Of a stretch of 64,000 nt of DNA, positions 35,814 to 48,260 are shown piece by piece. Both the position numbers and the translations under genes were made by a program. The stretch is taken from contig CM073330.1 of NCBI GenBank assembly GCA_037043015.1, positions 3,621,263 through 3,685,262 on the forward strand. The letters are read 5' to 3'. Position 1 is the first letter of the stretch. Each line of letters opens with the position of its first letter. The notes below the pieces were generated by a model. The model was not told the origin of the DNA and searched no databases. It saw only the letters and a program-made list of their open reading frames with translations. The DNA comes from Bryum argenteum (taxonomy: Eukaryota > Streptophyta > Bryopsida > Bryales > Bryaceae).

Positions 35814-37642
35814 ATGGAAGTTCTAGATTCTGATAGGGAGGGTGAGAATCCATACTTGAGCTTCGATCTCCTCTGCGAGGTCCTGTACCGAGTGGACGCA
35901 GTGACACTGGCCACAGCGAGTTGCGTATCAACCTCATTCCGTCGCGTCTGCTCCCGTGAATCTTTCTGGGAGCGTCTCTGCAACTCGCAATGGCCCGCAA
36001 CCATTCAAGCACGGGAGCTCATAATCGAATCCGGAGGGTACCGGAAGTTCGTCTCGCTCTGTCACCCCAGCTTGTGTGGGAGCGGAGCCAGTGCCGACTG
36101 GGAGCCTCGCCGCCGGGGTGGTGTGGAAGGTGGCTCAAGCAAGGATGGGGAAGATCAAGATCCGTCTCCGAGTAATTATGTGTCGATGATCGATGTCAAG
36201 TATAAAGGCGTGAGTATGTTGTCGCGTGTCGTCCATGGTTTCCCGAATGTGGAAGAGTTTGAGTGGTTTGAAAACTCCCCGTTTCGGTTTGAGCTTCTTC
36301 AGGCTCCCGATGAAGTTGATGGTGTGAGGAAAGACGAGGAGGGCGTCACTGTTATTGCTGCTGGCACTCATCCGGTATGTCCACTTGCTCATCTCTCACT
36401 TTTTCCAATGCAATTTGAAACTTGGCCATCGCTTGACAAATTTTATAAGTGATTTGGTGCTATTATCAAATTTAATTGAGTTATCATTCAATTTAAAAAC
36501 AAATAGTTTCTGAAATACTTGTGGTGTCTCCACCAAACTTAGTGACTCATTCCACCAGGTTTTCTATCAAGCTTGGTGGAATAAGACATTCTTGGTGGAA
36601 TGAGACATTCTTGGTGAACATACTAGTGCTGACAATGCCACACTCAGACTCCATTGTTGAAAACAATTGGAACCTGAAACTACTTGATACTTCACCTACA
36701 CAAGGATAATCAAGACACTTTTTTTGGGCTTACAATCCTGTGCACTATGACCACCTACTTTAGGCTAAAGTGAGGAGGGTTACTTTTCTGCTTACAATGA
36801 TACTGTAACTCCATAATGCGCACACTATTCAGAATATTGTTCTTGCCAATCAGGTTAGTGTAGACTTATTGGTCTACACTAATTCGTCTACCTTTGAAAG
36901 TCTTTTCTTTTAGTTTCGAGTGAATCTTTACTTATACACGATGGAACAGACTTATGGAGCTTATTGCAATTGGAGACACTTACTTTCGTTCTGTTTCTTT
37001 TTGGTAAATTGGGTCACAATGTAGACCTGGAAAGGGTTTTTTTTATTTTTTTATTTTTGATTATGCATGTACTGATGTAGAATCGGGGACCATGGGCAAC
37101 AGGAATGGGTATCGTACGCGGAAGAAAGGAGAGCTAAGAGAATGTGGAAAACCCTCAACGCCAACATGACAGCAAGTTGGATCCTACTAAACAAAGAAAC
37201 AGGCGAGATGGCGAATTTCGGGAGCTGCGAACCCGTCGGAGGGCAACAACAATGGCCGTGCGAGGACGAGTTCGTGCTCCACTTTGGTACATTCGTCCCG
37301 GGGACATACCACGACAACGACACCGTGCATGTAAACATCTCATTGAAGGCGCAATTGGACCTCGACGGCACCATCAGCATCACGGAACTCGGCATGCGGC
37401 TCGAGAATCTCGACGGGGTGCGCTTGTACGGAATGGAGAGTGTCCATTTGCTCGACCGCGCGTTGAGTTCTTGCGATAGGACTATCTCCCATTCCAAGTT
37501 GACCAAGTCTTATGATAAATTTCATGCCAGGCAGCTCGCGAAGAAAGAGGCGAGGATTGAACTTGAGCATCGGCATAACTTCATGGCTGCTTTGATTAGT
37601 GGCTCATGTGTGTTTGTATGCCTATGTTACATTCTTATGTAA
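35814..37642 (+). CDS. F-box protein with C-terminal membrane segment
   Basis: Two exons (35814-36374 and 37103-37642) join in phase to 366 codons. The N-terminal F-box (about residues 13-57: YLSFDLLCEVLYRVDAVTLA, then SFRRVCSRESFWERLC) would bind SKP1 in an SCF ubiquitin ligase. The rest matches the plant At2g27310/At2g36090-type F-box proteins: SLCHPSLCGSG, VDAVTLATASCV, then VSMIDVKYKGVSML and SPFRFELL. A later ELGMRLENLDGVRLYGMESV segment also fits. The last 22 residues (FMAALISGSCVFVCLCYILM) form a hydrophobic tail, so the protein may be tail-anchored. The donor is CCG|GTATGT. The acceptor CAACAG|GAATGG is chosen because it keeps phase; TGTAG at 37080 does not. The intron holds a short TGGTGGAATAAGACATTC repeat (36570-36630). 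Confidence 0.85.
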
Positions 37643-38749
37643 TCATTGTAATTAGCAAAAGTTAAAAAAAAATGAGGGTCCCGAAGGGATTCTCTGTAAA
37701 TAAAAAAGACTCATACTTTTTTTGTTCCATGTACAAGATGACTTTAGGTTCATACTTATACCTCAAAATATATGTGTATGAATTTTGATTCTTATGGGGG
37801 AGATCCAGTAGTCAATTGTAAATCAGCCGAACAAAGTTGTCAAATTACCGATTCAAATTGAAAAAGTTAGGATTTTTTCCAACTCATATTCTAAATATCA
37901 CCTAAGTATCACATGAGTATTACCCAAGTATCATGCAGGTATCATATAGAATTACCGAATAATTTTATGAAGACGAAGATGATAGCTAGTCAGATTGTAT
38001 TGAAAACTTGTCGAACAATGATTCTTATACTCAGGAAATGTACATATTTGGAAGATTCAGGAGACAAGTACGAAATGTTGGATCACTGGTAATTAGTGCT
38101 ATGAGCATTTCTCGGGGGCAAGGGAGGGAGAGGGGTGAAGAAGAGCTCCCTAAATTTCTAATTTTTACGTTGAAAATGCCAAGAAGTACCCTAAGAAGTA
38201 CTTTGGGGCCAGATCAAAAATTCCAGAGATTCTGAAGAAAAAATCCCATTGGCTGATGGGACTCAAGAAATGCTTGTAGCACTCATTTAAGGGTGCCCCG
38301 AAATGTTCTTTGGAGCCATGGATTTAGCGTGTATTAATAAAATTAAGAAGATGGAGGTAAGGAACACTGTGGCCATGCCTGCAATGTCATGGGATGGTAT
38401 CTCAATGCGGAGAAGTGGACATGATACCCCATGATACCCTACGTTTATTTCTATTTAAGATACTTGTTCTCGCTCTCTCTCTCTTGTATGGAATAATATG
38501 TACTGTACTGGATGCTACTACATGATTTAATGGGTATCTGAGTATGGCCTTCCAATTTGGACCCTTTCCTCGGGGACTTTTGTACTGTTGTGGTTTTGAC
38601 AACTACAGTCATGATGTGAATTTGGGAGTTCACATGGGTTCTGTACACTTCCAGCGACAAGTCTGAATTGTCGATCCCCAACCAACGGCTCTTGGTGCCC
38701 CTGCAGGGGTCGAGACTTTGGTGCTCGGGGCTGGTTACCGGAGAATGAG
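37643..38749. other. Spacer after the F-box gene
   Basis: It contains an AGTATCACCTAAGTATCA-type short repeat (37890-37945) and a CT-rich tract near 38465. No gene recognised. Confidence 0.5.
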
Positions 38750-39065
38750 GGGCAAACCACACAAGAGGAAAGGCAATGAGTTGGATGAATAGCATTGGTT
38801 CAAATTTGCAAGTGGTTGCCACATGAGAGGAAGTAGGGAGAGTGGCAAGAATGACATGGAATCACCTCGTAGCTTTGGAATTAGCTATGGATGTTGCTTT
38901 GGGATCTACATGGCAATGAGTTGGCACAATAAATGCCACCACTCCACTACCGGCCATAGTGCATGGAAGTGGGTTGGAAGTCCACACAATGTGGAGGAAA
39001 ATCAAGGAAAAGAAAAGAAAAATTTACACAATGTGCCACGTTGGAGGAAGGTCCTCCCCTGCCGC
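38750..39065 (+). repeat. Dispersed repeat R1, copy 2
   Basis: It aligns in the same orientation with 14525-14840; see that entry for shared anchors. Open frames here are interrupted in the other copy and are not considered genes. Confidence 0.75.
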
Positions 39066-39109
39066 TGCCGCCCGTGAGGATCCCCCCTGAGTTTGCCATG
39101 AGGAAGGAA

Positions 39110-39600
39110 CATAGTAGAATAGTCAATAATGGCGGAGTGCCGATAATGGAGCTTTAGTAATCTTCACTCACACTTACATAATAGCTTCTTCATACAACGA
39201 TACCATGTACTCTCTACAAATGTTTAAGTAGAACACAGTAGAACAAATGCTACATAATAGAACAATCAATAATGGTGCATTGCCGATAATGGAGCTTTGG
39301 TAATCTTCACTCACAACATCATGTTAGCTTCTCCATACAACAATATCAATTACTCACTACAAACGTTTTAAGGTCACTTTATAGCACCATTTTAGAGACT
39401 CCCACTATTTCGGACTTCATAAATTTATAACGAATTGTAGAAGAGTCCCAAAATGATGATTTGGCCTGCTCTAGCTTTTTGCTAATTTTCCCCCATGTGC
39501 AAAAATTGAATGCACTGGTAACATCCTTGTTGATTTTCTATGCTTAAAATTGCACCATTATTGGCTACCTTACTATAGTGTTGTATTGCTATACAAGGCT
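39110..39600. mobile_element. Dispersed element R2, copy 2
   Basis: It starts ATAGTAGAATAGTCAATAATGG and ends ATTATTGGCTACCTTACTATA, whose complement resembles the start. The first 150 bp are duplicated inside the element (AATAATGG-GCATTGCCGATAATGGAGCTTT at about 39265). It carries a single copy of the unit that is amplified in the copy at 32090. Confidence 0.7.
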
Positions 39601-40282
39601 GGAGAGCGCGGAGAAGTCTAGGATGTTATGAAATTGCACGTGCTCACGCTGTAGATATTGTTAACAATGGGCCCAAATGTGGCCAAAAACTAGTTTATTT
39701 TTGGTCAATTTGCACTTTTAATGTATATGCACATCATATTTTTTACTTTGAAACATGGTTTAGCTTATTAGAAACCTACTCTTTGAACAAATGTGGATTG
39801 TAATATTCACTCATTTCTTAATATGGAGTTATAGGGAGCATTTTCATAACCACTTCCAAACAAAATGTACCACATGTATATATAGCGTAGTGACTTGACA
39901 TGATAGAATTTCCTCTATCCTAACATATGAGATGCCTCGTTGCAAGCTTCGGCCTTGTGGCACTTATGGAAGGCCTGATTCCATCATTAATTTCACGTAG
40001 AATCCCACCAAAAATCTCTTATTTCACCAAATGTGATAGAATTTGTGATTGAAAGAGGCACAATTTCGACTACATTCGTCATTCCACTTAGTGCAAAACG
40101 CATTAAATACATAAAATGACCATAATTTTTATCTAGGAGAAATATTTTCCATCTATGTTTATTGAATATAAGTACTTGTGTTCATTATAAAAGATGTACA
40201 AAAGCAAAATTTTACAACATCTTGCAACCATTTACTTTTTGTAACAACATAGTGATGGCACGACATGACAATTACTTAACCC
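39601..40282. other. Spacer, no gene recognised
   Basis: AT-rich sequence without sustained open frames or clear repeats. Confidence 0.5.
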
Positions 40283-40664
40283 TTAACCCTTAAACGCTCA
40301 AGCAAGCCCGAGTGGCTATTTTCCAACAGAATATGCCTTGTAGTTCTCATTGTACTCAAATTTTCACTTATATTTTGATGTCAAAGTGGTCACCTTCTTA
40401 TGATGCATTCAAAAAGTGAAATTTTACAATTCAAATCACAATTTGTATGAGTGATTTTGTGCTTTGAAAGGATTGTGGTAGGTAGGTTGGGTACTTGGGT
40501 TGTACATAAACTTGTAGAAGGTTGCAACTGAAGCTCATCATTGATTGGTCCATTCATGATGCCCAAGTTTTGAAAGTGCACTATTCATGATGCCCAAGTC
40601 CAAAAGATGTTGTGATCCAATTTTGGGCTGCCCCTTTCAGACCCCATGGGCATTTAAGGATTAA
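40283..40664. mobile_element. TTAA-type element, copy E (382 bp)
   Basis: The left end TTAACCCTTAAACGCTC is preceded by an extra TTAACCC (40276). The right end GGGCATTTAAGGATTAA is mutated. Non-coding and older than copies B and G judging by the mismatched ends. Confidence 0.65.
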
Positions 40665-41418
40665 AATATAAGGTTCACCAACTTTATGTATAGCACACCA
40701 TTCATCAGTATTCTTAAATACTACTCAGAGGTTTCAATGAATCTAAAGGGCCCCTTTTCCAACCACGTTCTTGTGGAGAAGTTATTTATTATTGATTAGT
40801 TTTCTAAAGGTAGGTACAAACAAGTAAAAGAACTTCGTTTGTCAACGATACTGGTAGCCGCAACTTTCATGAAAGGTAAAAGTCTGCCTACCAAGTATGA
40901 CCAGATTTCTTATACAATATAAAGTTTCAATAAAACCTTTGCTAAAGAAAAAGGAGTACCCAACTTTGAAAAAGGGAGGGAGAGGACCAAACAAATGTCA
41001 TTCAACAAACAAACCAATTGAAATATGTAATTTCTCTTGCTCCAACATGAGCAAGCCTTGATTCTACAATACAAAAGCTCCGATCCAAACGGATGGAAGA
41101 AGCCTGAATCAATCAATCAATGATTCTGTCTTTCACAAATACGCTCGCCTCCAATTCCATAACCTGATCTAATCTTATGTAACAATGTGGAGAATTGAAA
41201 TACCTGGGCAATAAAAAGTGAAAAAAACACAAGAAATCAAAACTCCAGAAATCACAATTTGAAGCTTTTTTCTCATACAAACTTGTATTTTCGAATGTGC
41301 AAAGACCTGCTTGAGCATTTGGCACTCACACACACTTTCTCACAACAGAAATTTCAAGGGCCTATTCGATATAATGAATACGACTAACTAAAGATTCAAT
41401 TCTGGCAATACATGTACA
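40665..41418. other. Spacer, no gene recognised
   Basis: No supported frame or repeat; it may include the 3' flank of the CGL160 gene transcribed toward it. Confidence 0.45.
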
Positions 41419-41575
41419 TTCTTGAATGCTATTATAGAGAATCTTGAATGCTATTATAGAGAATCTTGAATGCTATTACAGAGAATCTTGAATGCTATTA
41501 CAGAGAATCTAGAATGCTATTATAGAGAATCTTGAATGCTATTACAGAGAATCTTGAATGCTATTATAAAGAAAG
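41419..41575. repeat. 22-bp tandem repeat
   Basis: CTTGAATGCTATTATAGAGA plus AT is repeated about seven times at 22-bp intervals (41421, 41443, 41465 and on), just beyond the 3' end of CGL160. Confidence 0.92.
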
Positions 41576-41737
41576 GTTGTAGGATGATCATATTAAGAAG
41601 TTGGAAAAAACAAAAGAAAAGAAAAGGAAAGGAGAGAGGAAGAATTTGAGTTGGGATGATTTACCTTGGCAAGTGAGGAATAATAGCTACAGTAGGCAAT
41701 GGTGGGCAATGGAAAATGATGATCAGTTGTTTTTTGT

Positions 41738-44700
41738 TTAAGCCTCGAGTTCCTCCTCGTTGTCTGACTTGGGAAGAAGCTCCTTGAACGTTTCGACGAA
41801 TGTGGCTGCTTTGTACGTGAAGAAGCCCACCAACATGGGAATGAGCTGCAGCGGAATCACATCGTACTGCGGTACTGCCAATCTGCAACATTCCCACACC
41901 TTTTCCATTGTCAAGCTTCAAGCCCTATTTAACTGATCAAAACTATTTCCTTGAGAACACCATATTCGAGTAAGTGAGAGAAATCCTCATGATTGTGGTA
42001 AAGATTGCACTTGTGGGTGCAATAAGATACAAACATTGCTTGCAAGATCACAGGCATACATGATCATCAGGAAGAGGGCATTAAAAGCTTATAATGATGA
42101 GCATGGAATAAGGAATGAGAATTTGGATATGATGTGTTTGGTTGAACGTACGCATTCCATCTGTTGAATAGCATGACTAGTAGCACTGGCACTAGAATAC
42201 GCGGTTGCCCCATTGCTCCCCTGCACACATAATAACATGATCCCACAATGAGAAAATAATGCCGAATGCCAAATTCAGAACAACTTGTTTTGAGGTTGGC
42301 GTGTAAAAAGTGTGTTCGTTTGACCTATTTTGAAGTTTATGCTCGTAAGAAATGACTTTCATGCTATTGAACTGTAAACCTCCTCTACATTAAACTAGTT
42401 CCCACATGGTAATGAATAGTGGTCTCTAGGAGACAACAAATATGCATATACAACAAGGTCTATGAATTAGAAGTATTGTTGGTATAGGCATCACATTAAC
42501 AAAGACCTTATCGAAAAAAAGAAAGAGTACTTGATAGTCAAGTCGCAAATCGTACTACATGCCACTTGTTTACAATGATATCTCTATTACCCTTGCTTAA
42601 AATCCTCAGAGTTGCTTAACAAACGGAATCTTAATATCATTTTAGTTGGCTTAACAAACAGAATCTTAATATCATTTTAGTTGGCTTAACAAACGGAATC
42701 TTGATAGCATTTTAATTGGCTTAACAAACGGAAATCTAATATCACTTTAATTGGCATATCTTATTAGCAAAGATGATGAAGGTAGATGGGAATACAACCA
42801 CTTTTATGCAAAAGAATCCTTTCTTAAAACAGTGTTAAATTAACAAACTGAATCTTGAATCTGCGTTTTTAATTGGCATATCTTATCAATAAAGACGAAG
42901 GTAGATTGGAAAACAGGCACTTTTAGGTAGGCAACTCACTTCATAGCGCCTGAGACATCTCCACTTCCAAGGCCGTCGACGCTATTTCCAAGCATGCGAA
43001 TGTAGATGAGAGACCCCACCAGCCCCACAGCATAACTGCACCCAACACCTCTCTCTCCGTCCGTAAGCTCCTCAACAAAACTACACGAACATATATAAAA
43101 TAAAACCATGCTTAAATAATAATCAATGTATCAATTTGTCAGTACCTGGCTGCAGTATCCGGAGAATAGGAGAAATAAGTGCCCACTAAACCGGCACTTC
43201 CTAATGCGACCGTTGTGAATTGGAGATCTTCTTTGAGCTGTTGGACATGATAATCAGATCGTCAGAATGCCGCACATCTATCTATGATTCAGAGAGATTC
43301 ATTGAAGGTTAGAAAAACAGACCTTGAGGTAGCGTTTCCTGGCAATAGCCGCAGACTTGGCAGGATCTACGGGCTGTTTATCCACATTCCTCATGATCTG
43401 ACGAAAACAAAAAGATCCAGTGTTTAGTTGAAGAATTTAACAAAGTGATGAATGGCGTATTATCGGATAGCTCACCGAGCCACTAGAGGCGGACTTATTG
43501 GCACGCGACCATTGCTCCTCCTCTCGCTTCGTAGGAGCGAATCGCCACCTTGTTTTATTCTCCTCTTTCCTCTGCACAAACACCTCATTTCAACATGAAG
43601 GTAGTGTACGAGTATCAATGAAAATAGTCCGAAAAGGATGAGCAATCGATGAAGTTTCGAAGTGCAGTTTGCTTTGAGTATACGGTACTCGGAATTTGAG
43701 GGTAGGACAAAAACAAGATAAGAATTGGAAATGAGGAAGAGGGGTATTACCTTGGCAGCAAGATCTAATTCAGAAGCTCGACGAGCAGCGGCAACTTGGC
43801 GTTCTAACGTAAGCTTCGATGGTTGCATCAGCTCTTTACTCAAATCTATATCCATGCTGCATGCCAAAACCAGAACCTCCTCCGATAAGTGAGGCCACAT
43901 CTTCTTACACTTGAATTTAATCAGTATGCATGACAACCCATTTGATGCAAGAAGCAAGAAATGATACCTGTCGAGAGCAATTGCTCGATTCAAGCTCAAA
44001 AAACCCGAATCTGGCTCAGCTTCCTGCATTGCACAGATCATTCTTTCGTTATATATCTGCAGTCTAAAACCCCAACAAGCGCAATAAATCTTATAAAGAC
44101 GATAAGGCTCTAGAACCCAACGAGGCTATTCAGATGGAGCCGATTTCGATAAAAGCATGGGTAGGTCCAAATGGCCACGAATGGCGATGGGGGTTAGCCT
44201 TGCTATGGAACCTACTCAATATGCTTATATACAGCAATTCAAAAGCTCGATTAATCATACATAGAAGATGATGCACTTCAAAAACGAAGAGCACAACATG
44301 GGTATGTCCATACAACAAATGCAAGTTCGCAAAATGGCCACTGCGATGCTATGAAACTCACTCAAGAAACTCACAACACCTCGATCTAATCGTATATAGA
44401 AGATGATGCACTGCAACAACGAAGAGACCAGCATGGGTAGGTCCAAACATGGAGGAACTAATAAATGGGAGAATTCGATCAAATGGAGGATTGAATGAAT
44501 GGCCGCACGACTCAAACTTCCATAGAAATATGCGAGTTGGGGTTCCAGTTCACGAGCTCGATAGATCATTTAAAGAGAGATGGTGCACTTGAAGAACGAC
44601 GAGCACAGGATAGGAAGGTTCGAACAAACAATGTTACGGCGGATTGAATAAACGGTGACAAAATGTTATGAGACCGATGCAAACTTGTATAGAAATGTGC

Positions 44701-44993
44701 GAGTTGCGTACCGGAGGGGGCGGGGGTTTCATATCAGCAGGGGCAGTTTCAACAAACGGCTGCCATGTTTTCTTCCAAATGTAATCATCAGTAGACGTCA
44801 ACGGATCCGCCTTGCTACCTCCTCCCCACGACGGCCGAATTTTCATATCGAGAGGAGGGCCTCCGTACTCGCCTGGTCCATCGCCTTTCATCCACTTCTC
44901 CTTCGGCTTGATCTTCTTGGGCGGTAGCCTGTCTGCCGTCGCCTCTGCCCTACATCCTACTTGCTTCAAACTTGTCGCCACCGACAGATACAT
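41738..44993 (-). CDS. CGL160: CGL160, chloroplast ATP synthase assembly factor
   Basis: Nine exons (44712-44993, 43968-44023, 43751-43856, 43476-43571, 43323-43397, 43146-43237, 42940-43035, 42152-42220, 41738-41882) join in phase, all GT-AG, to 338 codons plus stop. The sequence matches Conserved only in the Green Lineage 160: PKEKWMKGDGPGEYGGPP, SGFLSLNRAIALDSMDIDLS, RWRFAPTKREEEQWSRA, YIRMLGNSVDGL, PRILVPVLLVMLFNRWN and LIPMLVGFFTYKAATF. In Arabidopsis this thylakoid protein helps assemble the CF1-CF0 ATP synthase. Its C-terminal half is related to bacterial AtpI and spans the membrane about four times, which the hydrophobic segments here reproduce. The N-terminal 30 residues probably include the transit peptide. 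Intron 1 (44024-44711) and intron 7 (42221-42939) hold local tandem repeats. Confidence 0.96.
42614..42755. repeat. 35-bp tandem repeat in CGL160 intron 7
   Basis: Four copies of GCTTAACAAACGGAATCTTA plus 15 more bases start at 42614, 42649, 42684 and 42719. Confidence 0.9.
44080..44640. repeat. Diverged tandem repeat in CGL160 intron 1
   Basis: Three units of about 140-170 bp share AGATGATGCACTTCAAAAACG, GAGCACAACATGGGTA and GGTCCAAA. They fill most of the intron and explain the long open minus-strand frames there. Confidence 0.7.
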
Positions 44994-46058
44994 TTCTCAC
45001 CACCTGCAAAAGCTCAACCCTAAAATCACATTCTTATAACTATTGAGGCTCGTATTATAAGATGACTGCTGTAGAATCAGTGAACACCATCGCATACTGA
45101 AAACCTCAATACCGTAATATCCCGGACCAAGGATGAAATCACCTCCATAACCAGTGTGCTAAGATTTCCATTTCACAATTTGATTATTCAATTGAGGATT
45201 CTGGTACATCGATCACTAGAATCAGAATAGATCATCACAAGACCGATGCTGGATTCTCCTGCAAAACTAGTGAGCTTTGGTATCCATACACGAGAAGAAT
45301 TTCAACCCTAATTCACAACTGAGATTTCTACATCATCTTCTAAATCATAAAATGGGGTGGAATTCTAACAATCCGTCAAAAAAAAAAGAAACGAGAAAAA
45401 GCGCCAGGAGAGTTCACTCTGGGATTTTAGTGAACTGAATTTCTCGAACAAAGTTCCCAATTTCAAGCAGAATACTCAACACTAAATTACTCCATTAAAA
45501 TTCATATTATACTGATCACTAGACTATCGCTCAAAAACTGATAACCCAACACGAATTCTGCTCCATCATCTACAAGTCCACGATTTCAGCAAACTCCGAG
45601 GCGGTTTGATTATATCAATCTCTCGAGATGGCAAACAAACTCACTGGACGTACCCTCTAGAATTGGAGCTGCAAATTCTTGGAGGAAAAATGTTGAATCG
45701 ACGTATTGAGGTGCAATGTGAGATTCTGGGTTTTGAGCTGCGTATTTGCATACCAGGAGGGGCAGTGACTGTTGGTGATTGTTGTTCACAACTGATTGTT
45801 TGCGGTGATGGATTGTCGGTGGAAAGGAGATGAATGAAGAGTGTAGAAAAATTCATAGACGATTTGCGAGCTGCATTGTTAGATTGTTTGATCGGAGGGG
45901 GTCCCATTTTGCATTATCTGATGAAAGGTGCGGTGCGTGATTGTGTGGTGGTTGCTCTTGGTCGTCACTCGTCGCCGCTCTGGGGATTTGTTCGTTTCAT
46001 CCGCGTATGGATGATTATCGTCGGTGGATGTAAAATGTCCAAAGAATGTACATCCAAC
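44994..46058. other. Upstream region of CGL160
   Basis: Short frames on both strands between 45600 and 46085 have no recognised motifs and are not called. The sequence just before the start codon is presumably 5' UTR and promoter. Confidence 0.45.
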
Positions 46059-46804
46059 TTAACCCTAGAACGTCGGAGCCCATAACCGTGGCCTGAACTT
46101 TGATATGTCTTACTCTGAATCCTCCATTTCGCCACTTTACCTGAAAGTAAAATATTTTATTTTATTTTTCGTAGATGTGATCACATGCTTTTCATATGCT
46201 GTAAAAATTTCAGATTTTTTTGGGAAGATTTGAAATTCAAGTGAATTTTCAAAGAAAAACCAAAAATAATTCATATCAAATACAAATCACTTTCAAAAAA
46301 TCTGAAATTTTTGGAATAAGGGGACATTGTAGTGAAGAATAGCATGGTGTAATCCATGGTTTCGTGTCATGCTATATTTGAAAATTGAGAAAGAGACCCT
46401 ACAGGCATGTATACTTAAGGTGTCAGTAAATCACTAGATATTAGGAATTTCTTGAAATTCTAACTTGGAGTAGAAACAAGACTTGGTAAGATTCATTTTA
46501 TGAATTGAGCTTGAACTCAAAAGAGATCATTTAGTTGCCTAAATTTGAGACTTAATAAAAGTAGGAAAAAGTTGCAGAAATGCACTGTGTGGTGACTTGT
46601 TTTTAACCATTCTTTCAACTTTCATACCACATGTGATCTTAGGAAATACCTTAAATGACCTCAAATGAATTCCATGATATGCTATTATCATTCATAAATC
46701 CAATTACAAAAATCATGAATGAAATTCATCCCGCAATAATAGGTTACAGTGAAAATGTTCTGTTCATCGGACATAAAATGGCCGCTCCGACGTTCCAGGG
46801 TTAA
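46059..46804. mobile_element. TTAA-type element, copy F (746 bp)
   Basis: The ends are TTAACCCTAGAACGTCGGAG and its complement with one mismatch in 20 bp. After the TTAA the first bases are CCCTAGAA, identical to the start of the canonical piggyBac inverted repeat. There is no coding frame. A further left-type end, TTAACCCCCTAAAGGTCC, abuts at 46801 without a visible partner. Confidence 0.88.
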
Positions 46805-48260
46805 CCCCCTAAAGGTCCAACGGGGAGGAACTTAGGAAGCTCCAACTTTCCCTAGAATGAGCAAGTCAATAAATGATATAATGATATGTTTTATTAAACT
46901 AGATGATCTAATCAAATTTGTAACCATAGGAGTATTAGTATGAGAAGTCTTACAAAATAATTCAATTTTTTTCACCCCAGAATATCCATGCATTTAAAGA
47001 AAAACAACACTCAAAAAGAAAAAGAATTGGGAAGTTAACTTTGATCGGGTATTGCAATTTATTTCAAGGTCAAGTATGCATACTCTCTCGAGAATTTGTT
47101 GCACGAAGAATACGTTGCCCAAGTTACGTACCCAAATACCTCATCACACTTTAATGTGAAGAGTACGCCAACATGTCACCCACCGTTTCCGCATTCTAGT
47201 GTGAAGAGTACATTAACATGATATGCATCTTAGAACCCATTAGATATGCATTGTAGCGTGAAGATTATATTAAGCACCCAATTACCTTACCACATCTTAG
47301 CTCGAAGTACATGCAAATGAATTTTTGTGATTTTGTAAATTTTAAAATCTTGCTAACCAACCTTAGACATGATATTATGAATGTTTTTGGGTTCCTTCTC
47401 AGAAGTTGCTAAAAAGTGTGTATAAGTACACTAATATTTACAGTGTATGTGTACATTAACATAAGCTATACGTGATTTTTTTGATTTAAGAGAAAAAAAA
47501 TATTAGAAATTAAATTTAACATATTTGAATAAACCAATCTCAAGTGGTTGTGTATCTTATTAATAGAATATATACATCACAATGGTGAAATTGATTGTAC
47601 CAAAAAATAGTCATTGTGTGAAAATTTCACACCAATAAGATTACCATAAAATGGTTTCCAATCTATATATAAATTAACACATTATACTTTGTGAATTATG
47701 ATCAAGTTTATATTCTAGGTTTTGAAAGTGTAAGGTTCGAGATTACAATATTAAAAACTCAAAAACTAATCAAAATCTACACAATATCATGTGTTCATAG
47801 ATTCTGAATGCTAAAGCGACGAGAATGTTGATAAATATAAGGAAATTTTCTAATGAGAAAGCATGTTATAAAGAGAATCATCACCTACAAGAGAAGATTC
47901 TTATATGACATCATTAGTAAACTGTAGAATCATATTCCAATTGTTTTACAAAATTGATGATATATATGACTGATTGACGTTTTCTTGAATTGGTATTAGA
48001 AATTTAGAGTTTTCAAGTTTAGGATTTTAACAAGTTACAATCTCACTTTGTTGGAAACCACTTAAATGCTACATGATATAGTATTGATTGTAAAGTAATT
48101 TCAAAGTAAGGAACTGATTAGAAAAATTAGCTTTCAAGAGTGGTTTAGTTGACGCTTGTAGGAATTGATCCTCAAATTGAATAATCAAATCAATCTTTGA
48201 ACAATACAAGATGATGAGAATATATTAGACACCAAATATCAAAGCACAATTAGAGACATC
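46805..48260. other. AT-rich upstream region of the GH16 gene
   Basis: GTGAAGAGTACATTAACATG-type short repeats occur at 47150-47280. No gene recognised. Confidence 0.5.

Noticed and set aside
43472-44569. Long minus-strand frames across CGL160 introns
   Set aside because: They read through introns filled with tandem repeats; the spliced CGL160 frame explains the coding signal.
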